In this document: positions 46,661 to 55,888 of the stretch, in pieces
Numbering within the stretch: the first letter of the stretch is position 1
How the letters are laid out: every line of letters starts with the position of its first letter
The notes under the pieces: model-generated
What the model was told of the DNA's origin: nothing
Database searches by the model: none
What the model saw: only the letters and a program-made list of their open reading frames with translations
Position numbers and translations under genes: made by a program
Assembly (NCBI RefSeq): GCF_024363255.1
Contig: NZ_AP026070.1
Span: 1,736,001 to 1,800,000 of the forward strand
DNA length: 64,000 bases
Origin: Shewanella sp. NFH-SH190041
GTDB lineage: Bacteria > Pseudomonadota > Gammaproteobacteria > Enterobacterales > Shewanellaceae
Direction of reading: 5' to 3'

Positions 46661-48577
46661 CTAATACTGATATTGACTTTCATTATCAGATAATAATGGG
46701 TAAGTTGCTTTATGTTGTAGGAACTCGTAAATCATCCGATAGCTAAATACGGCTTTGACATAATCTCGGGTTTCCTGAAATGGCATTGACTCGATAAAGG
46801 CGATAGCATCTAGCCGCCCTTGACTACGGCGTAACCATCGTTTGACGTTGCCTGGGCCGGCATTGTAAGCCGCGGTGGCGAGAATACGGTTATCGTTGAA
46901 TCGCTGTAATAGCTCACTGTAATAAGCTGTGCCAAGATTAATATTTAAATCAACTTGATAAAGTTGCCGAGTGCCGGAGTAAGGTAATCGATTGGCTCTT
47001 GCGGTGGCTCGGGCCGTCGCAGGCATGAGTTGCATCAATCCCCTGGCGCCAACAGGCGAGGTGGCTAGGGGATTGAATGTACTTTCCCGTCGGGCAATGG
47101 CTCGGATTTCATCACTATTGACCTCAAAATGGGCTGCGGCCTGATGGAATTGATTGGCATAAGCCAATGGAAAGCGCAGACGAACATAGTTCCAACTGTT
47201 AGCCAGAATGCTGCCTTGAACCCCGAGGGCATGCCAACGGCGCTGTTCTGCCATGAGTAGTAATTGGCCCTGGTGTGTGGCCGGAGTATTTTTTAGCAAC
47301 CAACGCCATTCCGCTCTTGCTGCTGCGGTTTTATTGAGTGATTGCAACTGTTCTAATCTTTGCCAGCTGGGGTGCTGTTTTAGTTTACGTTGTAAATCAG
47401 TGATGGTTTTAGGTACAGCTTCATTGAGTGATATGGGAATACCGAGCTGATGGGCAGCGACAAAACCATAAAAATTACGTTCAGAGGCGATGGCGGTCAG
47501 TAATTGTTTTTGTTGGCTTGGCTGTTTCGCGATTCTGGCCTGCCAATAACGCCAACGGGCTTTATTAGCACTGTAATTACTTAGCAGAGGTAATGTCGCC
47601 GCAACCTGAGTCATATTTTGCTCGCGGATAGCCCAGCGCAAGCGCATTTCAATTAGCTCATCAGAGTTCAGTAATGGCAGCATCATATCAACATACTGGG
47701 CTAAGGACGTTTCCTGACGAATGAGCACCCGCCTGACCAGATAGTGGTTAAGTTGCTGACTTTGAAATGTACTGAAACGCGACTGTTTTTGATACTGCTG
47801 GTAAAGTTTCACCGCTTGATTGATATCTCGCCGGGCTAACCGTCGTAGGCCTGCATCAACAATATCCCCCACAATAGTGGCTTTACCTTGATATTGCCGG
47901 ATATGTCTGAGTTGTTTGGGATCGCGATATACCGCCAATAGTACTTTAGCTTGGGGCTGATGAGCCGTAATTTTCCGGCTCAGCCAACTCAGGAGCCCAT
48001 ATTGGCGGGCATCAAATGCAAGCAGCATCCGTTGCCAAATGAGAGCTTGAGTACGATGCCCGGCTTTTTGCCATTCTCGAAATAAAATATCGCAGGCTTT
48101 GGGCTGAGAATAACCGTGTAGCCACAGATTTTTGGCACCAGCAAAGGCTAATTGCTGATTACCTTGCTGTAATTGGGCGCGAAAATAATAGCACTGTAAC
48201 TCGGTATCTCGCGGTAAGGTAGGGCTAATACGAAGAAAATCCTGCCAACGTTTTTGTTTCCCAGCGCGTTTCAAATAACGATGACGAAGTGGATCATAAA
48301 AGGGGGTCTGGCTGAAACGTTCAATTGCCACTTGGGCTTTATTCCCCTTGAGTTTGGGTATGTTGGCCTGATGCAATTGGTAATCGAGATAGACGGCCAA
48401 CGGATAATTATCTAATTGTTTGCGTAGGGTACGGTATGTATTCATATGCCCTTTGCGAAGGGCATTTTGTGCATCAAGGTATTGCTGTTGTGCTGCCGTG
48501 AATGCGTGCTGTGCTGCTGTTGCTATTGATGGGAGTAAGAGACTGGCAAACAGCAGAATAAATACGCGTTTTAGCAT
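46661..48577 (-). CDS. slt: Soluble lytic murein transglycosylase Slt70-like
   Basis: Periplasmic enzyme that cleaves peptidoglycan glycan strands to 1,6-anhydro-muropeptides. Signal peptide (MLKRVFILLFASLLLPSIATA), then the long alpha-helical superhelix (U and L domains), then a C-terminal SLT domain with IARRESTFNPLATSPVGARGLMQLMP, catalytic E498, and AYNAGPGNVKRWL. The length of 638 residues matches Slt70. Likely transcribed alone or with rmuC upstream (71-base gap on the same strand). Confidence 0.93.
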   Translation of the reverse strand: MLKRVFILLFASLLLPSIATAAQHAFTAAQQQYLDAQNALRKGHMNTYRTLRKQLDNYPLAVYLDYQLHQANIPKLKGNKAQVAIERFSQTPFYDPLRHRYLKRAGKQKRWQDFLRISPTLPRDTELQCYYFRAQLQQGNQQLAFAGAKNLWLHGYSQPKACDILFREWQKAGHRTQALIWQRMLLAFDARQYGLLSWLSRKITAHQPQAKVLLAVYRDPKQLRHIRQYQGKATIVGDIVDAGLRRLARRDINQAVKLYQQYQKQSRFSTFQSQQLNHYLVRRVLIRQETSLAQYVDMMLPLLNSDELIEMRLRWAIREQNMTQVAATLPLLSNYSANKARWRYWQARIAKQPSQQKQLLTAIASERNFYGFVAAHQLGIPISLNEAVPKTITDLQRKLKQHPSWQRLEQLQSLNKTAAARAEWRWLLKNTPATHQGQLLLMAEQRRWHALGVQGSILANSWNYVRLRFPLAYANQFHQAAAHFEVNSDEIRAIARRESTFNPLATSPVGARGLMQLMPATARATARANRLPYSGTRQLYQVDLNINLGTAYYSELLQRFNDNRILATAAYNAGPGNVKRWLRRSQGRLDAIAFIESMPFQETRDYVKAVFSYRMIYEFLQHKATYPLLSDNESQYQY

Positions 48578-48648
48578 AGTGTCGGCTTCCTTTCTAACTT
48601 TTTGATGACAATGTCCGGCATATCCGGATCCCCTGTCAGGTTAAGCGG

Positions 48649-50148
48649 TCACTGTGTTACTTGAGTATCATCCAGTGACTCGTTCAACGCACTTTCCAGC
48701 AAGATATTATCCAACTGTTTACTAGAGTCTACTCCAAGTTGCTTCATCTGGTGAGCTTGGCGGATAAGATTTCCTTTCCCGGTGCTAAGTTTGCCCATAG
48801 CGGCTTGATAACTACGGCTGGCGGTATCAAGATTACGCCCCAGTTTTTCCATATCGTCCAGGTAACCGCAAAGCTTATCGTAAATTCGGCCGGCCTGTTT
48901 AGCGATAAGTTGCGCATTACGATTTTGATATTCATAACGCCAGATATTATTGATGGTTCGCAGCGCCACGAGCAAATTAGTGGGACTGACGAGCATGATA
49001 TTGTGTTCCAAAGCAAAATTCACCAGACTCGGGTCTTGCTCTAGCGCCAGTAAAAATGCCGGTTCAATGGGAATAAACATCAGCACGTAATCCAGACTTT
49101 TTAATCCATGGAGTTTTTGGTAGTCCTTCTGCCCCAAGCCACGGATATGGTTGCGCAATGATAAAATATGATCCCGTAGTGCTTGAGCCTGCTCTATCTC
49201 ATTGGTTGCAGTGTAATAACGCTCATAAGCAATTAATGACATTTTGGCATCGATTACCACATCTTTGCCTTCCGGCAGATGGACAATAACATCAGGTTTA
49301 AACTGTTTGCCGTTATCATCTTTTAAATTCTGTTGCGTGTCATATTCATGACCTTCTCGCAGGCCGCTCTCTTGCAATACACGATCGAGGATGACTTCCC
49401 CCCAGTTACCTTGCTGTTTATTATCACCTTTGAGTGCTTTAGTTAGATTGATAGCATCTTGACTCATTTTTTGGTTCAAATGTTGCAGTTGCAGCAAGTG
49501 GTGTTTCAGTGAGTTGCGTTCGTTTTGCTCCTGATTATAGGAGTCCAGAATTTGCTGTCTGAATCCTTCCAGTTGCTGTTTAAGGGGGCCAAGTACCCCA
49601 TCAAGCTGTGTAGCATTCTGGCGCTGAAAATTGGCGCTTCGTTCTTCAAAAATTTTTTGGGCCAGATGTTCAAATTGAGTTGTTAGCCGATTTTCAGCGG
49701 TTTCTAAAAGGGTGATTTTATCTTGCAGGGCTTTTTCATTTGCGGTAAAGGTGGTCGATAGCGTTTGCTGCATGGCGTTAGATTTGGACAATGCCAGTTG
49801 CAGTTCCATGATTTTGTGTTCTTTGGTTTTTATATTGTCTTCAAGTTCGGGGATACGATCAGCCTGAGATTGCGCCCGTCCAAATTCAGCGGAGCGCTGT
49901 TCCAACCGTTGCCGAAAAAAATTAACTTCGTCACGATACTCATCAAGCTGTAGTTGAGTATGTTCCAGTATGGCATTGGCTTCTGTAAGTTGCAGTTGAT
50001 GCTGTTCCTGCAGTTCATCACGTATTGCCTGCCAGCGTTGCCGGGTAAGGCGTTGATTGCAAAGTGCGCCAACGAGTAAGGTTAATATGATGATAGCTGC
50101 GAGAGCAAAGAAATGGGCTGGGGTTAATCCGATTAAAAAAGAAGCCAT
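48649..50148 (-). CDS. rmuC: DNA recombination protein RmuC
   Basis: A 499-residue protein with one N-terminal membrane segment (ALAAIIILTLLVGALC), a long coiled coil (about 45-200) and the RmuC domain: GNWGEVILDRVLQESGLREGHEY, HLPEGKDVVIDAKMSL and SPTNLLVALRTINNIWRYEYQN. The DAK motif belongs to a PD-(D/E)XK-like nuclease fold. RmuC limits inversions at short repeats. ATG 50148 with GGA upstream gives the standard MASF... start; the extra 22 residues to TTG 50214 are rejected. Confidence 0.91.
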   Translation of the reverse strand: MASFLIGLTPAHFFALAAIIILTLLVGALCNQRLTRQRWQAIRDELQEQHQLQLTEANAILEHTQLQLDEYRDEVNFFRQRLEQRSAEFGRAQSQADRIPELEDNIKTKEHKIMELQLALSKSNAMQQTLSTTFTANEKALQDKITLLETAENRLTTQFEHLAQKIFEERSANFQRQNATQLDGVLGPLKQQLEGFRQQILDSYNQEQNERNSLKHHLLQLQHLNQKMSQDAINLTKALKGDNKQQGNWGEVILDRVLQESGLREGHEYDTQQNLKDDNGKQFKPDVIVHLPEGKDVVIDAKMSLIAYERYYTATNEIEQAQALRDHILSLRNHIRGLGQKDYQKLHGLKSLDYVLMFIPIEPAFLLALEQDPSLVNFALEHNIMLVSPTNLLVALRTINNIWRYEYQNRNAQLIAKQAGRIYDKLCGYLDDMEKLGRNLDTASRSYQAAMGKLSTGKGNLIRQAHQMKQLGVDSSKQLDNILLESALNESLDDTQVTQ

Positions 50149-50344
50149 GAAATCATCCGGGAAAGGCCATAAAAACAATGACACAAGAGTGTCACGGCAA
50201 CTATTGTGCTTCAAGTGGTGATAGGGAAATAGTGTTATTTTGTTTATTCAATCAAGCTTTTAAACTCAGTTGCAAGATTTTAATCACAACACCTGTCTTA
50301 TATTCGGTTACCTATTTCCGCAAACGAAAACTTAGGCAGTCTTA

Positions 50345-51373
50345 ATGAGCAGACATTTTATCCGTGGTATTAGACGTTCAGCCCGCTGGCAACTGGATGA
50401 AAATCAAGCAACATCGGAATCAGTATTTCGGGCTCGACGACAGATCTTACAAAGTATCGGTCTTGGAACCATTGCTGCCAGTTTGCCAGGGGCGGTACAA
50501 GCGGGTCTGTTTGATTTGTTTGGGGAACAAAGTGGTTCGGAATTTAAAACGCAGCCACTTAGTTATACCCAGCCCCCCAAGTTTGCTGTTGGTGATCAAT
50601 CGTTGACGCCTTATCAGAAGGTAACGACCCATAATAATTTTTATGAATTTGGCACAGATAAAGACGACCCCGCCAAAAACGCTCAAAAAATGCAGGTTGA
50701 CCCCTGGCATTTATCCATCAGTGGTGAGGTTGAGCGGCCTGTGACCTTGGATTATGACGATTTATTTAATTTTGCACTGGAAGAACGGGTATATCGGCTC
50801 AGGTGTGTGGAAGCCTGGTCTATGGTAATCCCTTGGGTGGGGTTTCCCCTGAGCCGCTTATTACATCATGTTGGGGTGAAGTCCAACGCTAAATTTGTAG
50901 CATTTGAGACGGTATTTGATCCGACTCAAATGCCGGGTCAGCGTAATGCTCTGTTTGGAGGAGGTATTCACTACCCTTATGTTGAAGGGTTAACACTACC
51001 GGAAGCGATGAATGAATTAACTTTTATTGCCGTGGGGCTGTACGGTAAAACGTTGCCACCACAAAATGGTGCGCCGGTACGCTTGGTTGTACCGTGGAAA
51101 TATGGGTTTAAAAGTATCAAATCTATCGTGTCTATCAAACTGACTCACACCCAACCTCCGACAAGTTGGCAGCAAATTGCCCCCCATGAGTACGGTTTTT
51201 ATGCCAATGTTAATCCTAGTGTTGATCACCCCCGCTGGTCACAAGCATCTGAGCGGCGTATTGGTCCAGGTGGATTATTTTCCGCAACGAGGATCCCGAC
51301 GCAGCTATTTAATGGGTATGGGCCGGAAGTCGCCTACCTATATAAAAACTTAGATCTAAAAAAAGCATTTTAA
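50345..51373 (+). CDS. msrP: Protein-methionine-sulfoxide reductase catalytic subunit MsrP
   Basis: Periplasmic molybdenum enzyme (YedY) that repairs oxidised methionines. Tat signal with twin arginine at 31-32 ([10 protein letters not shown]) and cleavage after VQAG. The Mo ligand cysteine is C154 in [15 protein letters not shown]. Other hallmarks: [12 protein letters not shown] and [12 protein letters not shown] and terminal [12 protein letters not shown]. The length of 342 residues is normal. It is followed 100 bases later by msrQ on the same strand. Confidence 0.94.
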   Translation: MSRHFIRGIRRSARWQLDENQATSESVFRARRQILQSIGLGTIAASLPGAVQAGLFDLFGEQSGSEFKTQPLSYTQPPKFAVGDQSLTPYQKVTTHNNFYEFGTDKDDPAKNAQKMQVDPWHLSISGEVERPVTLDYDDLFNFALEERVYRLRCVEAWSMVIPWVGFPLSRLLHHVGVKSNAKFVAFETVFDPTQMPGQRNALFGGGIHYPYVEGLTLPEAMNELTFIAVGLYGKTLPPQNGAPVRLVVPWKYGFKSIKSIVSIKLTHTQPPTSWQQIAPHEYGFYANVNPSVDHPRWSQASERRIGPGGLFSATRIPTQLFNGYGPEVAYLYKNLDLKKAF

Positions 51374-51473
51374 TAATAGGTATAGGGCTAAATTTGTGCA
51401 GGATTAAGTCTCCGCGCATTCAACCCCGAAGTGCACCACAAATATCTTTAGCAGCATATGTAACAGGAATTAT

Positions 51474-52064
51474 ATGGCTCGAGTATTCGCTTTAAAGTTG
51501 GTGATTCATCTAGGGGGGCTATTACCACTGTTGTGGCTGACATTGGCTGTTTTTACTGGCGAGTTAGGTGCTGATCCTGTGCAGAGAATCATCCATTTCA
51601 CTGGATTGGGGGCGTTAAATCTGTTGGCGGTCACGCTATCTGTTTCACCACTTACCAAATTGTTGGGTAAAGGTTGGTTACTGCAGGTTAGACGTTTGTT
51701 AGGGCTTTATTGTTTCAGTTACGCGACTTTGCATATCTTGTCTTATTTTGCACTTGATTTATTGTTTGCTTTCCCCATGCTATTTGAGGAGATAGTAAAA
51801 CGGCCCTATATCATCCTAGGCGCAACGGGATATGTATTGTTGCTACTTCTGGCAATCACTTCAATCAATAGTTTGAGGCGTATAATGGGTCGCCGTTGGC
51901 AGGCTTTACACAATACAATTTACCTTTGTGCGATTATATTACCGATCCATTTTTATTGGTCGTTAAAGTCAGGCTGGATTGAACCTGTATTTTACGGGGT
52001 ATTATTTGGTGCTTTGTTATTGTTTCGCTCATCAAAGATAAAGCGGATAATTAAACTAAAATAA
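51474..52064 (+). CDS. msrQ: Haem-binding membrane subunit MsrQ
   Basis: A 196-residue membrane protein (YedZ) of the ferric-reductase-like family that passes electrons from the quinone pool or flavin reductase to MsrP. Six membrane segments are visible; haem-ligating histidines are likely H in HFTGLGALN, ATLHILSYF and QALHNTIYL. A positive-inside block RRIMGRRWQ follows TM4. AGGA lies five bases before the ATG. It has the usual partner order with msrP. The terminal KIKRIIKLK is basic. Confidence 0.92.
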   Translation: MARVFALKLVIHLGGLLPLLWLTLAVFTGELGADPVQRIIHFTGLGALNLLAVTLSVSPLTKLLGKGWLLQVRRLLGLYCFSYATLHILSYFALDLLFAFPMLFEEIVKRPYIILGATGYVLLLLLAITSINSLRRIMGRRWQALHNTIYLCAIILPIHFYWSLKSGWIEPVFYGVLFGALLLFRSSKIKRIIKLK

Positions 52065-52098
52065 AGCAATAAACCGAAACAAATATTTACAAATAAAC

Positions 52099-52125
52099 CC
52101 TCCCGGTTAGTTAAATACCAGGAGG
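52099..52125 (-). terminator. Terminator of the small downstream minus-strand gene
   Basis: On the minus strand CCTCCTGGT / ACCGGGAGG (one U-G pair) with a nine-base loop is followed by GTTTATTTGT. It lies 16 bases after the stop at 52141 and may also block msrQ read-through. Confidence 0.6.
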
Positions 52126-52140
52126 TAAATAAAATTTAAT

Positions 52141-52464
52141 TTATTTTTTATTTTGTTCCAAGTCAGCCATGATAGTCACTACATCTTGGTAGGACATATT
52201 CAATTCCCGTGACAGGTTAATAATTTTGGTTTTATAAGTTTGTACGCTTTCTCGTTGAACAAGTGCTTTCTTTTTCTCGTCAACCAGTTCATTCACAACT
52301 TCCTGAAGTAGCTCTAAACGGCGTAGGCTGTAATCCAGAGAGTTTATATACTTAGCCATTTGAGGTTTATTTCTTGCTTGTTCAAGATCGGCAGAATGCT
52401 TTTTATCGTACCCATACTGATCTAGTGCGGCTAACGCACTTTGTAAATCGAGTTCTTTGGTCAT
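52141..52464 (-). CDS. Hypothetical small helical protein
   Basis: About 107 residues, no signal or membrane segment, and no family I can name. It is highly charged and predominantly helical (a heptad-like run from SLRRLELLQEVVNELVDEKKKAL). The end, KTKIINLSRELNMSYQDVV, loosely recalls the linker of H-NS-like proteins, but no DNA-binding part follows, so such an assignment is speculative. Starts at 52470 or 52464 are both possible; TTAAGTG is the weak ribosome binding site. Encoded convergently to msrPQ and divergent from rraA. Confidence 0.6.
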   Translation of the reverse strand: MTKELDLQSALAALDQYGYDKKHSADLEQARNKPQMAKYINSLDYSLRRLELLQEVVNELVDEKKKALVQRESVQTYKTKIINLSRELNMSYQDVVTIMADLEQNKK

Positions 52465-52848
52465 AAACATTATCACTTAACATTGCGAAGGTGCCACGGC
52501 TGTGGCTGTGAGATTAATCACAAACATATTTTTAAATTATAAGCAGATATTTAGCAGACTCAAAGAAATTTATTTTATTCTGTAATCGGCTTAGCATATC
52601 TGCCGTAATGTTGAGCCAAATAATCCGTTTAATAATATTGTATTACCTCTTAAAGTGCAGGCTCTGTACTCTCATGTCTACACCACTTTATCTTAACCAA
52701 CATTAATCAGTTAGCCTATCTCATGGTCGTTTTGCCTTTTATTTTGTGTAGGCGATAACATCGACATGACCAAAGCTGATGTAAGCCTGACTTGAGGTGT
52801 CATCACGATAAGAGTAATCTAAACGCTTATACTGCAAGGAGGCTGAAT
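52465..52848. other. Upstream region of rraA and the small gene
   Basis: About 384 bases, rich in A and T between 52510 and 52660, upstream of two divergent genes. I see no structured element, small gene or convincing operator. Confidence 0.45.
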
Positions 52849-53343
52849 ATGTTAGATCTTTTGCCTGATTTATGTGATTCCTTCCCTGATAAACTGTCTG
52901 TATTCCCTTCAATATTTAACCAGTTTGGCGGTCGACGTATTTTTTGTGGTCAAGTTGTTACGGTTAAATGCTTTGAAGATAACTCGCAAGTCAAAAAACT
53001 ACTGGCTCAGCCCGGAGATGGAAAGATATTGCTTGTGGATGGTGGCGGTAGTCTGCGATTTGCACTCTTAGGCGATATGATTGCCCAGTCGGCAGTTGAT
53101 AATCAATGGGAAGGCATTGTTATTTATGGTGCTGTGAGAGATGTTGGCGCTCTGGCGCAGATGGATATTGGCATTCAAGCACTCGGTACTGCTCCGCGAA
53201 AAACGGTTAAGCGAGGACTTGGGGATGTGAATATCCCCGTTGAAATTGCGCAACACACTGTGCTTCCAGATATGTATTTGTATGCTGATGATAATGGTAT
53301 TGCGATAAGTCATCAGGCATTAGACCTAGTGAATCCAGCCTGA
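52849..53343 (+). CDS. rraA: RraA-family regulator of ribonuclease E
   Basis: A 164-residue protein of the RraA/aldolase-like fold. Landmarks: FNQFGGRRIFCGQVVTVKCFEDN, ILLVDGGGSLRFALLGDM, GIVIYGAVRDV, DIGIQALGT and LYADDNGI. In Escherichia coli RraA binds RNase E and inhibits it. The segment TAPRKTVKRGLGDVNIPVEIA marks the shorter, widespread RraA-like branch, which may instead act as a class II aldolase. ATG 52849 follows a perfect AAGGAGG at six bases; the longer frame from 52792 is rejected. Confidence 0.88.
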   Translation: MLDLLPDLCDSFPDKLSVFPSIFNQFGGRRIFCGQVVTVKCFEDNSQVKKLLAQPGDGKILLVDGGGSLRFALLGDMIAQSAVDNQWEGIVIYGAVRDVGALAQMDIGIQALGTAPRKTVKRGLGDVNIPVEIAQHTVLPDMYLYADDNGIAISHQALDLVNPA

Positions 53344-53378
53344 TTGTAATTGGTATTTTTCCATAATAGGAATAGGTT

Positions 53379-55253
53379 ATGAAACTTTTGAAGTGGTTTG
53401 GGATAACGCTGCTTGTGGCAGTGATTGCGTTAGTGTTGTACTTAACACTGATTTTTAATCCCAACGATTTCAAGCCTGAGATTATTGCTCAGGTAAATAA
53501 ACTGACCGGTCGAGAGTTGGTGATCAAAGATGATTTGAATTGGACTTTTTATCCCACGCTGGGCATCAAGTTGGGTGGGGTGAGTTTTTCTAACCCGGAT
53601 GGTTTTACCCCTGTACAGATGTTGACAGTAAAATCAGTGGTTGCAGAGGTAGCATTGATGCCACTATTGACAAAAGATGTCAAAATTGATGCGTTAAAGC
53701 TCGATGGCCTAACATTGAATTTAGTGACGAATAAGCAGGGAAAAACCAGTTTTGATGGTCTAAGTGCAACGGGTAAAAGTAAAAATGCGACGACTAACTC
53801 TTCGTCGGAAGGTATAGCGACAAACCAAGCTGCAGCGACACAATCTAATGTGGTTCTTGCCGAGTTAAGTATTGGTGGTGTCGATATTTCCAATACGAGA
53901 GTTAATATCATCAATCAGCAGACCGGTACTGAGCAGCATTTCATTTTAGATTCTTTCACTCTCGGTCAATTTTCGCTGGGACAATCTGCAACCTTGGCAT
54001 ATGAGGCACATATTGTTATGCCCGATCTTCAGGTGAATACACAGGGAGATGGTCAAATTTTGCTTGCAGCAAATTTAGGCAGTATTGAGTTGTCTAATCT
54101 AACGGTAAAGACACAAGTAATGGGTAAAAGCATCCCAAATGGAAATATCTCAACAGTACTGAAATCTGATATTGCAGTTGATTTACATCATAAACTAGCC
54201 AATGTTAACTTAGTTGCACTGAATATCGGTGATATTAATATTAAGGGGAAAGTTGCAGCAGAATACGGTCACGTTACTCCGTCAATCAACCTTGCATTGA
54301 ATATTGGTGACATTAATCTCAATGACTGGTTACCGCCTAAGTCTGATGCGGCATCTGCAGAAAAGCATGAGCAGAGTAAAAGTACGCCGCCCCGCACAAC
54401 CAAGGCTACTGAGCCTGATTTAACGGGGATGTCTGCAGTTAATTTGAATGCCGATATTAAGGTTAAATCTATTAATCTTGATAAATTGCATACTGAAAAT
54501 TGGTTACTACAACTTTCACTACACCAAGGTATTCTACAGCTGAAAAAGCTCAGCAGTCAGATGTATGATGGCCAATTAGATTTATCTGCTACATTGAATG
54601 GGCAGCACGATGTTGCTCGTTATGAGTTTAAACAGTCACTTACAGGGGTACAGATCCAGCCGTTATTGCATGATGTTGCTGGGGTTAATTTTCTTTCGGG
54701 TAATGCGAATTTCTCTGTCAGTGGTTCTGGTCATAGCTTGATCCCGGAAAACCTACAACGCAACTTATTAGCACAGGGGCAATTCGCTATTAAAGACGGC
54801 TCTCTGTATGGGGTGAATATCCCCCAGATGATCAGAAGTGCTGAGGCGAAATTAAAAGGTGATTTTAAGCAAGGCGATCAGGAAGCTTTGAAAACCGATT
54901 TTACCAGTTTGACTGGCAGTTTCAGTCTGAAACAGGGTATTGTGAATAACCCGGATCTGGATATGCAGTCTCCACTTATCCGTTTATCCGGTCATGGCGA
55001 TGCAGATATCATTAATCGTTCTATTGATTACTCCCTTATCACCAAAGTCGTGGCTAGCTTGAAAGGGCAGGGGGGAGAGCATCGTCATAAAGGGTTAAAA
55101 ATTCCTTTCCGTATTACAGGCACGTTTACGCAGCCTAAATTTGCTTTAGATACCGATGCACTGTTAAAACACAAGGTGCAGGATGAAGTGAAGAAAGTTG
55201 AGGATAAGTTAAAACAGCGTTTACTGGATAAACTGGGATTAGGAGGTTTCTAA
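53379..55253 (+). CDS. asmA: AsmA-family protein
   Basis: A 624-residue protein with one N-terminal membrane anchor (about 6-28) and a long periplasmic beta-rich region. AsmA signatures: FNPNDFKPEIIAQVNKLTGREL, LTGMSAVNLNADIKVKS, and a C-terminal block with IKDGSLYGVNIPQMI, HRHKGLKIPFRITGTFTQPKF. Family members are thought to carry phospholipids between membranes or assist envelope assembly. Overlaps the following lipoprotein gene by one base (TAATG), so they form one operon. Confidence 0.9.
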   Translation: MKLLKWFGITLLVAVIALVLYLTLIFNPNDFKPEIIAQVNKLTGRELVIKDDLNWTFYPTLGIKLGGVSFSNPDGFTPVQMLTVKSVVAEVALMPLLTKDVKIDALKLDGLTLNLVTNKQGKTSFDGLSATGKSKNATTNSSSEGIATNQAAATQSNVVLAELSIGGVDISNTRVNIINQQTGTEQHFILDSFTLGQFSLGQSATLAYEAHIVMPDLQVNTQGDGQILLAANLGSIELSNLTVKTQVMGKSIPNGNISTVLKSDIAVDLHHKLANVNLVALNIGDINIKGKVAAEYGHVTPSINLALNIGDINLNDWLPPKSDAASAEKHEQSKSTPPRTTKATEPDLTGMSAVNLNADIKVKSINLDKLHTENWLLQLSLHQGILQLKKLSSQMYDGQLDLSATLNGQHDVARYEFKQSLTGVQIQPLLHDVAGVNFLSGNANFSVSGSGHSLIPENLQRNLLAQGQFAIKDGSLYGVNIPQMIRSAEAKLKGDFKQGDQEALKTDFTSLTGSFSLKQGIVNNPDLDMQSPLIRLSGHGDADIINRSIDYSLITKVVASLKGQGGEHRHKGLKIPFRITGTFTQPKFALDTDALLKHKVQDEVKKVEDKLKQRLLDKLGLGGF

Positions 55254-55813
55254 TGAAGAAGGTGACGGTGGCACTCTTGTCTGGAACGTGTTTTATGATG
55301 TTGGCTACAGGTTGCCAGAGTAGTGTGGCTGAGCAGACAAAAATTGATGCACCCAAACAGACATTGGCAGTGACGTCGTCATTGATGCCTGACACTGTCA
55401 TTACTAATTTAAGGGATAAGCGTAAGCCTATGGGGCATGTCGTTCTCAGCGGTACCTTGAGTCAGGAGACAGTAGCTGGACAAGCTGCAAAATTGACATT
55501 AACCGTGACTAATCCTACATCAAAGCGCATTGCACTTGAGTTTCATTCTGGCATGGTGGCGGATATTTGGTTATTGGATCCTAACGGGCATCGGATTTGG
55601 GCTTGGTCTGAAGGCATGATGTTCACTCAGGCTGTGATGCAGCAAGTTTGGCAACCCGGTCAAACGATGACAGATCATTTTCAGGTTCCAGCTAAAGTGA
55701 TGGCAGAAGTGAATGCCCCTGGATTTAAATGGGAAGCTAGATTTATGGGGCGAGTGTTACAAGGTAATGAACCAGCGATGACACCGATTTCACTGGATGT
55801 TGTAAGACCTTAA
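55253..55813 (+). CDS. Lipoprotein with BsuPI (intracellular proteinase inhibitor)-like domain
   Basis: A 186-residue lipoprotein; signal and lipobox ATGC followed by QSS. The C-terminal part (TLTVTNPTSKRIALEFHSGMVADIWLLDPNGHRIWAWSEGMMFTQAV) fits the BsuPI domain, an Ig-like fold often found in envelope proteins. Coupled to asmA by a TAATG overlap. Function unknown; a protease-inhibitor role is not implied. Confidence 0.78.
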   Translation: MKKVTVALLSGTCFMMLATGCQSSVAEQTKIDAPKQTLAVTSSLMPDTVITNLRDKRKPMGHVVLSGTLSQETVAGQAAKLTLTVTNPTSKRIALEFHSGMVADIWLLDPNGHRIWAWSEGMMFTQAVMQQVWQPGQTMTDHFQVPAKVMAEVNAPGFKWEARFMGRVLQGNEPAMTPISLDVVRP

Positions 55814-55834
55814 TTTTGAATGTCTTATTTTTCT

Positions 55835-55874
55835 AAATAAAAAAAAGCAGCTTTGGAGCTGCTTTTTTTTATTT
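55835..55874. terminator. Bidirectional terminator between the BsuPI lipoprotein and mltD
   Basis: Perfect 18-base arms (A-rich on one side, ending AGCAGCT / AGCTGCT with eight T) around a four-base loop. It serves both convergent genes. Confidence 0.93.
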
Positions 55875-55888
55875 ATTTTCTCTGTGGG

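Noticed and set aside
52141..52476. Firm assignment as an H-NS protein
   Set aside because: No DNA-binding motif is visible and the resemblance is limited to a short helical end.
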